A stretch of 6,906 nt of DNA from an uncultured Acidobacteriaceae bacterium (lineage in GTDB: Bacteria; Acidobacteriota; Terriglobia; Terriglobales; Acidobacteriaceae). Position 1 is the stretch's first letter. Each line of letters opens with the position of its first letter. The translations under genes and the position numbers were made by a program. The DNA lies in contig CAIMNN010000082.1 in NCBI GenBank assembly GCA_903842845.1, forward strand, positions 1-6,906, given 5' to 3'. The notes under the pieces are model-generated. The model did not search any database, was not told where the DNA came from, and saw only the letters and a list, made by a program, of their open reading frames with translations. This document shows positions 1 through 5,313 of this stretch, in pieces.

Positions 1-324
1 TACATGCTCGCCCGCACCTACCGCCAGATGCTCGTCATCCTCGAGAAAAACGTCCGCGATTCCCGCGCCATCTGGCAGGCCCTCTGGCAGGGCTTCCGCA
101 TCCCGCCCTTCGCCGCAGAGGACCTCATCCGCCAGGCCCGCCGCTACAAAAACCGCCGCGAGCTAACCCGCGCACTCCGCCTCATCGCCCGCGCCGACCT
201 CGAGCTCCGCTCCTCGCCACCCGAAAAACGCATCGTCCTCGAACGCCTCGTCTACGACCTAGCCAGCGAATACAAACCCACCACCCAGCTCTGGTCCAGC
301 ATGCAACTCAGCTTTGAAAGTTGA
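1..324 (+). CDS. holA: DNA polymerase III subunit delta, C-terminal part (5' end outside window)
   Basis: The reading frame is open from base 1 to a TGA at 322-324, so this is the last ~107 residues of a longer protein. The delta subunit is part of the clamp-loader complex that opens the sliding clamp and places it on DNA; its C-terminal domain forms the collar that holds the loader pentamer together. The visible part is all-helical and matches the delta C-terminus in style: a YRQMLVILEKNV helix, then IPPFAAEDLIRQARRY, then the family-typical LTRALRLIARADLELRSS followed by LERLVYDLA. The 'L..AL..L...DL.LKSS' stretch is the best recognised signature of this family. The upstream AAA+-like domains cannot be seen, so the name rests on the collar alone. 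The ATG at 4 is probably internal, because the frame continues upstream of it. A helical collar from another clamp-loader subunit is a less likely alternative. Confidence 0.8.
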   Translation, partial: YMLARTYRQMLVILEKNVRDSRAIWQALWQGFRIPPFAAEDLIRQARRYKNRRELTRALRLIARADLELRSSPPEKRIVLERLVYDLASEYKPTTQLWSSMQLSFES

Positions 325-325
325 T

Positions 326-352
326 TTTTTAAATTAAATATGAATTTAAAGG
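326..352 (+). promoter_or_regulatory. A/T hairpin overlapping the ribosome binding site of the next gene
   Basis: TTTAAATT (328-335) and AATTTAAA (343-350) are perfect inverted repeats around the 7-base loop AAATATG. In RNA, two G-U pairs (U327-G351, U326-G352) could extend the stem. The probable ribosome binding site AAAGGTG (348-354, 8 bases before the ATG at 363) shares bases with the 3' arm, so a folded leader would cover it. The symmetry is seen directly; a regulatory role is inference. An all-A/U stem is weak, and in an AT-rich patch part of the symmetry could be chance. Confidence 0.4.
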
Positions 353-362
353 TGCTTGCCCA

Positions 363-779
363 ATGCCTTGGTACGACAGTGATGAAGAGATTCAAAAGGT
401 AAACGAAACCAACTTCGTTCTCTGGATGTTTGGATTAATGGCTGTTATATTTTTTATATTTTATCAATTTGATTTATTTTCAATGGGTATGGGTCTCGCT
501 TTAGTCGTACCCATGAAAGCTATAGTAATTAGATCAAATTGGAAATTGAGAAAACATAATTGGTTCTGGCTTTCATTTGTTTTATTACTCCCACTTGAAA
601 TCCTGCTCCTTTACAAGTATCTGCCAGATGATTTCGATCATTGGAATCGAGGTTTGTTCACCTGCATTGCTATTCCCGATTTCCTATTGAACTTTGCTGT
701 CATATTTGTGTCAAAAAAATTATTTCTCAGTGATAGGGATGACGAAGATGACAATGATGATACTGAGAAAAATGAATAA
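363..779 (+). CDS. Small four-helix membrane protein, function unknown
   Basis: A 138-residue protein that I do not recognise. It has four hydrophobic segments at about residues 18-36, 41-56, 67-84 and 98-117. A short acidic N-terminus (DSDEE at 5-9) comes before them, and a very acidic tail follows (about residues 124-138, DDEDDNDD core). The basic loop KLRKH (61-65) between segments 2 and 3 suggests that loop is cytoplasmic, which would also place both ends in the cytoplasm. The ATG at 363 has an AAAGGTG ribosome binding site 8 bases upstream. The gene starts 38 bases after the delta-subunit stop on the same strand, so read-through transcription is possible. Base composition is very different from every neighbour: A/T-rich codons such as TTT, ATT, ATA, TTA and AAA dominate, against CTC/GCC/ATC next door. 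This suggests foreign origin or weak codon selection. No enzymatic motif is visible. Confidence 0.75.
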   Translation: MPWYDSDEEIQKVNETNFVLWMFGLMAVIFFIFYQFDLFSMGMGLALVVPMKAIVIRSNWKLRKHNWFWLSFVLLLPLEILLLYKYLPDDFDHWNRGLFTCIAIPDFLLNFAVIFVSKKLFLSDRDDEDDNDDTEKNE

Positions 780-813
780 TGCCTAGAGCATTTCTCACTA
801 CCCATCAACCTAC

Positions 814-833
814 TGGCTAGGCCCTACTAGCTA
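814..833. terminator. Hairpin in convergent intergenic region, possible weak terminator
   Basis: GCTAG (816-820) pairs with CTAGC (827-831) around a 6-base loop. In RNA a G-U pair and an A-U pair extend the stem to seven pairs (814-820 with 827-833). It lies 34 bases after the stop of the small membrane protein and between two convergent genes, where a terminator is expected. Neither side has a clear T-run, so it is not a classical intrinsic terminator. Confidence 0.3.
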
Positions 834-840
834 AGCTCTA

Positions 841-873
841 TCCCCTTAGTCCCTTTGTCCCTTGGTCCCTAGC
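841..873. repeat. Four tandem octamers, TCCCTTNG-like
   Basis: Four consecutive units are visible: TCCCCTTAG (841-849, one extra C), TCCCTTTG (850-857), TCCCTTGG (858-865) and TCCCTAGC (866-873). A further TCCCTGCC at 889-896 follows the adjacent hairpin. On the other strand the core reads AAGGGA. The array is non-coding and lies directly downstream of the hemerythrin gene and downstream of the membrane-protein gene. Its role is unknown; slippage-prone intergenic repeat or processing signal are possibilities. Confidence 0.6.
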
Positions 874-884
874 GCCGAAGGCGC
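872..884. other. GCGCC-GAA-GGCGC hairpin
   Basis: A perfect five-base G/C stem (872-876 with 880-884) closes a three-base GAA loop, placed at the end of the octamer array and 13 bases from the hemerythrin stop. It has no T-run on either strand. It might act as a 3'-end stabilising or weak termination structure for the hemerythrin transcript. Confidence 0.4.
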
Positions 885-896
885 GCAGTCCCTGCC

Positions 897-1304
897 TCAC
901 TCCACTCCCTGCGTATTCAGCCACGACCCAAGCTCATGGTCCACGCCTTCCATGTGCGTGCTGAACCACTGCCGTATGTATCCCGTCATCGTCCGCAGAT
1001 GCACCGGCTCGCCCATCTGCATCGCCCGCGCCGCATCGGCTATCTGCACCACCAGCCGCTCATGCTCAAGCTTGTGCTCCGCGCACCCGGGATACTCGTA
1101 CTTCTCCATCAAAAAGTTTTCCGTCTGAAAATGCCGCTTCGTGTACTCCAGCAGACGCGCTATCAGCTCGCGCACTTCATTCGCCGGCAATCCTCCCGCC
1201 ACTCCCACGCTCAGCGCATTCAACGTGTCTATCAACACGCCATGTTGTTGGTCCAATATCTGCACGCCCACACTCGAAGCATGGTTCCACTGCAACAGCG
1301 TCAT
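897..1304 (-). CDS. Bacteriohemerythrin, single domain
   Basis: A 135-residue protein of the hemerythrin family, a cytoplasmic four-helix bundle carrying a non-haem di-iron centre that binds O2 reversibly and in some members NO. Residues are counted from the ATG at 1304. The N-terminal hallmark W6-N7...VGV...D18-QQH21 is followed by all seven expected iron ligands: H21, H58, E62, H77, H81, H117 and D122. The spacing matches single-domain bacterial hemerythrins, and the length is normal. There is no fused methyl-accepting, kinase or cyclic-di-GMP domain, so it is likely an O2 carrier, store or scavenger rather than a built-in receptor. A TTG at 1316 in frame would add four residues, but GGAGG at 1310-1314 lies five bases before the ATG at 1304 and overlaps that extension, so the ATG is preferred. 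It is the last of three - strand genes, 147 bases after the transporter stop. It could have its own promoter. The function call is strong; the physiological role is inferred. Confidence 0.93.
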   Translation of the reverse strand: MTLLQWNHASSVGVQILDQQHGVLIDTLNALSVGVAGGLPANEVRELIARLLEYTKRHFQTENFLMEKYEYPGCAEHKLEHERLVVQIADAARAMQMGEPVHLRTMTGYIRQWFSTHMEGVDHELGSWLNTQGVE

Positions 1305-1384
1305 TGCTGCCTCCAAATTAAATTCTTCAAAGGATTCATCGGCAGCTTCGCGCCCGACGTGCGCACAATATGTATATCTAAACC

Positions 1385-1409
1385 GTCAACATACATGACC
1401 AAAGGGTCA
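1385..1409. promoter_or_regulatory. Overlapping dyads upstream of hemerythrin, possible operator
   Basis: GTCA (1385-1388) and TGAC (1396-1399) form a dyad with a 7-base spacer. TGACC (1396-1400) and GGTCA (1405-1409) form a second, tighter dyad with an AAAG spacer. The middle half-site is shared. The cluster lies 81-105 bases upstream of the hemerythrin ATG, in the gap after the transporter gene. It does not match the FNR (TTGAT-N4-ATCAA) or CRP spacing. The symmetry is seen directly; operator function is a guess. Confidence 0.3.
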
Positions 1410-1451
1410 AAACCAAACACTGCCATTTGCCACAATCCCTACTGCCAATTT

Positions 1452-2399
1452 TTATTCCAAAATCACTTCCGGCTCCGGCTCACGTCCCCGCACCGTCATT
1501 ACAATTGCAGCTACCAAGATACACCCTCCACCCAGCCATGCTGTGGGCCCCATCACTTCCCCAAGTAACGTCACCCCCATCACCGAACCCACCACCGGCT
1601 CCATATTCAAAAAGATTCCCGCCCGCGACGTAGGCACATGGTGTATCCCCCAATTCCACAGCAGCGTCGTCGTCGCAGTACACAGTAATCCGCTCGCCGC
1701 CAGCGCCAGCCACGCCTTCATACTCACCTCAGCCAGCGGAGGCCCCGCCGCATGACCCGCCAACCACGGCGTCATCACCCACACCACCAGCATCGCCGAC
1801 CCTGCAAGAATGCAATACGTTGTCACCACCAGCGGACTGTGCGTCTTCATTAATTTTTTATTCAGGAAAATCCACGCCACCGAAATGCACAGCGAAACCA
1901 ATATCAACAAATCGCCTTCAAGCGTCGGCCCGATCACTCCCGCTCGCGCCGCGCTTTTCCCGCCGCCCAGCACAATCAGCCCCACTCCGCCCGTCGACAC
2001 CGTCAGCGCAATCCAGTTCAGCCACTGCATCTTCTCGCCGCCTATCAGCACCGCCGTTATCGCCAGCAGCACCGGCAGCGTTCCCACCATCAGCGACGCA
2101 TGACTCACCGTCGTCATCGCCAACCCGTGGAACTGCATCAAAAATTGCACCGGAATTCCCAGGAACGAGGACAGCAGCAGCGTCCCCCACTCCGCGCCCG
2201 TCAATCGAACTCTTTTATGGAACAGCATCGGCAGCAGGCCTACGCAGGCAAACGCGTAGCGATAGAGCACCATCCACTCCACGCTCATCTCGTTCAGCGC
2301 CAGCCGCCCAAAATAAAATCCCGTGCCCCACAGCGCGCCCGCCAGTGCGCATGCGCTGTAGCCCAGCAACTCTGTCCGCCGATTTATTTGGGTGCCCAC
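1452..2399 (-). CDS. EamA/DMT-superfamily inner-membrane transporter
   Basis: A 315-residue, ten-helix protein built from two repeated halves, the usual length and plan of the drug/metabolite transporter superfamily. The first half opens with the characteristic ALWGTGFYFGRLAL (residues 22-35) and ends near GTLPVLLAITAVLIGGE (106-122). The second half starts around GDLLILVSLCISVAWIFLNK (162-181) and contains NMEPVVGSVMGVTLLGE (265-281), the best match to the family's 'EP..a...g...lgE' motif. A short charged tail follows. Such proteins export or exchange small metabolites such as amino acids or nucleotide bases; the substrate cannot be read from the sequence. The start is GTG at 2397-2399, immediately preceded by an in-frame TAG, so no earlier start is possible. 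The ribosome binding site is weak, and a TTG ten codons inside cannot be excluded. The gene starts 45 bases after the stop of the small membrane protein on the same strand, suggesting co-transcription. Confidence 0.9.
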   Translation of the reverse strand: MGTQINRRTELLGYSACALAGALWGTGFYFGRLALNEMSVEWMVLYRYAFACVGLLPMLFHKRVRLTGAEWGTLLLSSFLGIPVQFLMQFHGLAMTTVSHASLMVGTLPVLLAITAVLIGGEKMQWLNWIALTVSTGGVGLIVLGGGKSAARAGVIGPTLEGDLLILVSLCISVAWIFLNKKLMKTHSPLVVTTYCILAGSAMLVVWVMTPWLAGHAAGPPLAEVSMKAWLALAASGLLCTATTTLLWNWGIHHVPTSRAGIFLNMEPVVGSVMGVTLLGEVMGPTAWLGGGCILVAAIVMTVRGREPEPEVILE

Positions 2400-2444
2400 C
2401 TACTCAATCTCGCACACCGGGCACACCAACACCAACCCGCAGCC

Positions 2445-2807
2445 TCAGTGCGCCAGCCGCGCGTGCCGTCTCGCCGTCCAACTCATCCAGAACAGCAGCG
2501 CAATCAACACCATCGGCCCCGCTATAAATACAACCCAGTCCCAATGCTTCGGCAGCGCCCACCATGCGTACACAACAGCCAGCATCAGAAAAGCCGCGCT
2601 TCCAATCCACTCATGCGTCCACGCCATCGCCAGCACCGCCAGCACAAGGAACGTCGGCAGCAAATGCATGAACAACGCCAGCATCAACTCGCCTGTGCCC
2701 AGGTGCTCGCCGAACACATCGCTTGCAAAGATAGCCAAAAATCCCGCAAAGCACATCGCCAATATTCTTGGCGTCCACAACAATAGTTTCGAGGCAGTCT
2801 GGTTCAT
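2445..2807 (-). CDS. Small conserved membrane protein (DUF7670-like)
   Basis: A 120-residue protein with four hydrophobic segments at about residues 8-29, 41-62, 68-85 and 91-110 and a basic tail (ARRHARL). Recognisable family-like features are WTPRIL (11-16), SDVFGE (29-34), HLLPT (48-52), EWIG (66-69) and GP (97-98). I associate this pattern with a widespread uncharacterised bacterial membrane family, probably the one named DUF7670; the family number is from memory and less certain than the pattern. No function is known to me. An ATG at 2828 would add seven residues, but GGGGGAG (2813-2819) lies five bases before the ATG at 2807, which I therefore choose. It is the first gene of the - strand group and is transcribed divergently from the secreted propeller-like gene. 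The EamA transporter follows 45 bases after its stop, so they may share a transcript. Confidence 0.8.
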   Translation of the reverse strand: MNQTASKLLLWTPRILAMCFAGFLAIFASDVFGEHLGTGELMLALFMHLLPTFLVLAVLAMAWTHEWIGSAAFLMLAVVYAWWALPKHWDWVVFIAGPMVLIALLFWMSWTARRHARLAH

Positions 2808-2901
2808 CTCATCTCCCCCGCCGAACATTCAACGCCCATCCCCCTGCCATGTCAACTCCATCACCGCACCACCCCGCCTCAATAAGCGAAAATAGAAAGT
2901 G
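2808..2901. promoter_or_regulatory. Divergent intergenic region, presumed promoters for both directions
   Basis: About 94 bases separate the start of the - strand small membrane protein from the start of the + strand secreted protein. Promoters for both would be expected here. It contains the good - strand ribosome binding site GGGGGAG (2813-2819). I see no clear -35/-10 pair in either direction and no strong dyad. The role is inferred from gene arrangement only. Confidence 0.35.
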
Positions 2902-4293
2902 ATGTCCACGGCCTGCCAAAAATTCCTGCAACTCATCCTCTCTCCGGCTCTCGCCGCGCTCATCTTCATCATGGCCGCCGCACCCGCGCGTGCCCAGGTC
3001 ACCTCCTTCGGCCAAAACCCCGAGCCGCAAAAATCGCACAAAAAGTCCAGGCACGCCGTTCCCGCCACACCCTCTAGCCCCAAGCCATCCATCCCGCCCT
3101 CCTTCACAATCGCCGTGGACGCGCTCGGCTTCGCGCCCGCCGGCTCCATCTACGCATGGCAACGTTCCACAATGGCCTCGCTCGACTTCCTCGACGACGA
3201 CCATCTCCTCTTCACCTTCCGCGTCCCCGGCCTCCTCAAGCGTGACCCCCTCTACAACGGCCAGGACTCCGGCGAGCGCCAGATTCGCGCCGTCCTCCTC
3301 TCCATCCCCACCGGCGCAATCGAAGCCGAAGACCTCTGGACCCTCCACGACCACGAACGCTACCTCTGGCCCATGGGCAACGGCCGCTTCCTCGTCCGCA
3401 ACGGCAACGAACTCTCCGAAGGCGACCTCTCGCTCAAGCTCCGCCCCACTCTCCGTTTCCCCGGCCTCATCTCATCTCTCCGGCTCGACCCGCTTTCAAA
3501 ATTCCTCGTCACCAACTCCTACGAGCCCGCCAAAAAATCTCAACCCGCACCAACAACTGCGCCCGCACCCAAACCACAATTCGATTCCATCACTCCAACA
3601 TCCAGCCCCGGGTCCGACGACATCACCGCCGCCCTCACAAACACCACCCCCGATACACAGGACAACATCGTCCGCATTCTCGACCGCGCCTCAGGAAAAG
3701 TCATCCTAGTCAGTCACTCCACCGCACCCGTACACCTCGTCATCAACTCCACCGGTTACGTCCAGCCCTTCCGCCAATCCGGACGCACCTGGGCTTTACA
3801 ACTCACGCACTTCTCCGGCGGCCAAAACCGCATCACCTTCGTCGACTCCGACTGCATTCCCTATCTCGACTTCATCTCCGACACCGAGCTCATGGCCACG
3901 CTCTGCGAAGGCTCTGACTCCACCCGCCTCGTCGCCCTCACCACCGATGGCCGCGAGCTCTGGCACCTCAACTCACCCAGCGGAACCATCTGGCCCCAGC
4001 TCGCCGTCTCCTCCAACGGCCTCCGCATCGCCCGCGAATCCCTCACCGTCAACCACGCCATCAGCGCATCCGCCCCCCTCGACGCCGACGACGTCAAATC
4101 CCAGCGCGTCACAGTCTACGACGCCGCCACCGGTCACGTCACTCTCACCGCTTACGCCTCCCCCATCCTCCCCGAAGGCGGAAACTTCACCCTCTCACCC
4201 ACCGGCCGCCGCGCCGCCATCCTTAATAATGGACAGCTCCAGATCTGGGACCTCGACCCCCCACCGCCGCTACCCACTCAATCTGCCCAATAA
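2902..4293 (+). CDS. Secreted propeller-like protein of unknown function
   Basis: A 463-residue exported protein. The N-terminus is a clear signal peptide: a basic start, a hydrophobic core around residues 8-27, and likely cleavage after A-R-A (29-31) before Q-V-T. A lysine/proline-rich stretch follows to about residue 72. The body shows repeated short beta-rich segments typical of a propeller, such as SLDFLDDDHLLFTFRVPG, RYLWPMGNGRFLVRNG, TFVDSDCIPYLDFISDTEL, and at the C-terminus FTLSPTGRRAAILNNGQLQI followed by WDLD, which resembles a WD40 blade. A low-complexity Pro/Thr/Ala/Ser insert lies at about residues 207-254. No catalytic motif is visible. GTG (2899) and ATG (2902) are adjacent in-frame starts; I prefer the ATG. 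Neither has a good ribosome binding site, which is unusual here. It is divergent from the membrane-protein/transporter pair and is followed by PP2C after 187 bases. I think similar proteins occur in other Acidobacteria, but this is recollection. The real fold could differ from a WD40 propeller. Confidence 0.75.
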   Translation: MSTACQKFLQLILSPALAALIFIMAAAPARAQVTSFGQNPEPQKSHKKSRHAVPATPSSPKPSIPPSFTIAVDALGFAPAGSIYAWQRSTMASLDFLDDDHLLFTFRVPGLLKRDPLYNGQDSGERQIRAVLLSIPTGAIEAEDLWTLHDHERYLWPMGNGRFLVRNGNELSEGDLSLKLRPTLRFPGLISSLRLDPLSKFLVTNSYEPAKKSQPAPTTAPAPKPQFDSITPTSSPGSDDITAALTNTTPDTQDNIVRILDRASGKVILVSHSTAPVHLVINSTGYVQPFRQSGRTWALQLTHFSGGQNRITFVDSDCIPYLDFISDTELMATLCEGSDSTRLVALTTDGRELWHLNSPSGTIWPQLAVSSNGLRIARESLTVNHAISASAPLDADDVKSQRVTVYDAATGHVTLTAYASPILPEGGNFTLSPTGRRAAILNNGQLQIWDLDPPPPLPTQSAQ

Positions 4294-4317
4294 TCTTGAA
4301 CCAAAAGTTACGGGTAC

Positions 4318-4340
4318 CTGCGTCTCGTTTTTGGACGCGG
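4318..4340 (+). other. Imperfect hairpin downstream of the propeller-like gene
   Basis: CTGCGTC (4318-4324) can pair with GACGCGG (4334-4340), with one G-U pair and a 9-base loop that includes a run of five T. It lies 25 bases after the stop of the propeller-like gene. The T-run is in the loop and not after the stem, so a standard intrinsic terminator is not supported. Confidence 0.25.
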
Positions 4341-4359
4341 CATATTTCAACTTTCTATC

Positions 4360-4365
4360 TATAAT
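4360..4365 (+). promoter_or_regulatory. Candidate -10 element (TATAAT) upstream of PP2C
   Basis: A perfect TATAAT lies 116 bases before the PP2C start codon, in an AT-richer part of the 187-base gap. No convincing -35 element lies 16-19 bases upstream and there is no extended -10 TG. It would give a leader of roughly 110 bases. This is the best promoter-like hexamer in the gap, but one hexamer is weak evidence. Confidence 0.3.
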
Positions 4366-4480
4366 TGCCCCATAAAAAGAGCAATTTCCCCCAAATCTGC
4401 TCACTCTCACCGTTACAATCCCGTTTCAATCGCGCAAAGCCCGTGTAAACTGGTAACGAATTCCCCCTGCGGAGAGTCAT

Positions 4481-5215
4481 TTGTCCACCCTGGCCGTTCA
4501 TCTCAAAGCTGCCGCCGGCACCGACCGCGGTCGCAAGCGCCCCACCAATCAGGACGCGTTCGGCTACTCCGTCGAACACGGCGTCTTCGTCGTTTGTGAC
4601 GGCATGGGCGGCGCAGCAGCAGGTGAGATTGCCAGCTCCCTCGCCATCGACGAAATGATGCGCCTTCTTGCCAACGGCACTCCCGCCGCGCCTACAGTTG
4701 ACATCGCAACCGACGCCATCACTCAGGCCAACCACCTCATCTACTCCCGCTCCCAGGCCAACGCCCACCTTTGTGGCATGGGAACCACTCTCGTCGCCCT
4801 CATCGCCGAAGAAAAACAGGTTCGCATCCTCAACATCGGCGACAGCCGCTGTTACTCCCTCCACAAGGGCCGCCTCGCACAGGTCACGCTCGACCACTCA
4901 CTCGTTGAAGAGCAGCTCCGCCTCGGCCGCATGACCAAATCCGAAGCTCTCCGCTCCCCGCTCAAGAACGTCATCACCCGCGCTCTCGGCACCCAATCCC
5001 TCGTCACGCCCGACCTCTTCGAGCTCGACGCCGAACCCGGCGACCTCTTCCTCCTCTGTTCCGACGGCCTCACCCGCGAACTCACCGACCCCCAGATCGA
5101 AGCCATCCTCCAATCCAATCTGCCCCTCGACGAAACCTGCACGCAGCTCATCAAATCCGCCAACAAAGCCGGCGGCCACGATAACATCACCTGCGTCCTT
5201 ATCCGCGTCGAATAA
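4481..5215 (+). CDS. PP2C-family serine/threonine protein phosphatase
   Basis: A 244-residue, single-domain phosphatase of the PPM/PP2C family, the usual size of bacterial PrpC/Stp enzymes. These cytoplasmic metal-dependent enzymes remove phosphate from Ser/Thr residues, usually opposing Hanks-type kinases. Motifs appear in the expected order: R16...RPTNQD25 (phosphate binding and metal site region), VCDGMGG with D40-G41 binding metal, MGTTLVAL (100-107), NIGDSRCY (118-125), DHSLVEEQ (138-145), SP-KNVITRALG (159-170), LLCSDGL with D195, and GGHDNIT with D234. All key metal ligands are present, so it should be active. There is no signal peptide, membrane segment or extra sensor domain. The start is TTG at 4481, with GGAGAG (4471-4476) four bases upstream; no ATG gives a full first motif, since the first internal Met is within the DGMGG motif. 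No kinase or FHA gene is in the window, so the target is unknown. The next gene follows after 98 bases. Confidence 0.95.
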   Translation: MSTLAVHLKAAAGTDRGRKRPTNQDAFGYSVEHGVFVVCDGMGGAAAGEIASSLAIDEMMRLLANGTPAAPTVDIATDAITQANHLIYSRSQANAHLCGMGTTLVALIAEEKQVRILNIGDSRCYSLHKGRLAQVTLDHSLVEEQLRLGRMTKSEALRSPLKNVITRALGTQSLVTPDLFELDAEPGDLFLLCSDGLTRELTDPQIEAILQSNLPLDETCTQLIKSANKAGGHDNITCVLIRVE

Positions 5216-5313
5216 TTTCAACTAGACTCTTTGTCAAAATATTTACCGATTGCTCGAATCATTCCTCATATCCACTCAAGTAAAATTGCCCTTCCATAGT
5301 TTCAGGAGTAAAC

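Noticed and set aside
1350..1451. Possible sigma70 promoter for hemerythrin (TTGACG, TATACA or TATTGT on the - strand)
   Set aside because: The -35 and -10 candidates never come at 16-18 base spacing, so I do not call a promoter here.
936..1568. 210-codon + strand open frame antisense to the hemerythrin gene
   Set aside because: Rich in His, Arg and Gln as expected for antisense of this gene. The - strand hemerythrin with all seven iron ligands is clearly the real gene.
2400..2447. Short in-frame stretch after the small membrane protein stop, reading CPVCEIE before the next TAG
   Set aside because: It looks like half of a zinc ribbon, but it is only about 14 codons between two stops. Read-through is unsupported and it is most likely chance.
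2100..2786. 228-codon + strand open frame antisense to the transporter and small membrane protein
   Set aside because: Composition is Gln/Arg/His/Pro-rich without domain signal, and it covers two well-supported - strand genes.
897..2807. The hemerythrin, transporter and small membrane protein as a defined functional system
   Set aside because: They are only collinear. The 147-base gap before hemerythrin and unrelated functions give no support for a shared pathway.
2990..3709. 239-codon open frame on the + strand, rich in Ser, Pro and Thr
   Set aside because: It overlaps the secreted propeller-like gene in another frame. Its low-complexity Ser/Pro/Thr composition is what C-rich codons give when read out of frame, and it has no recognisable domain.
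4424..4451. TTTCAA / TAAACT promoter-like pair before PP2C
   Set aside because: The -35 candidate matches the consensus at only three of six positions and the -10 at four; this is expected by chance in such a gap.
4355..4897. 180-codon - strand open frame over the start of PP2C
   Set aside because: It is a Gly/Val-rich antisense shadow of the PP2C gene without a plausible start context or domain.
5216..5313. Promoter or terminator in the PP2C-TPR gap
   Set aside because: The 98-base gap is AT-richer and has a TTGTCA at 5231, but no correctly spaced -10 and no stable hairpin with a T-run could be found.
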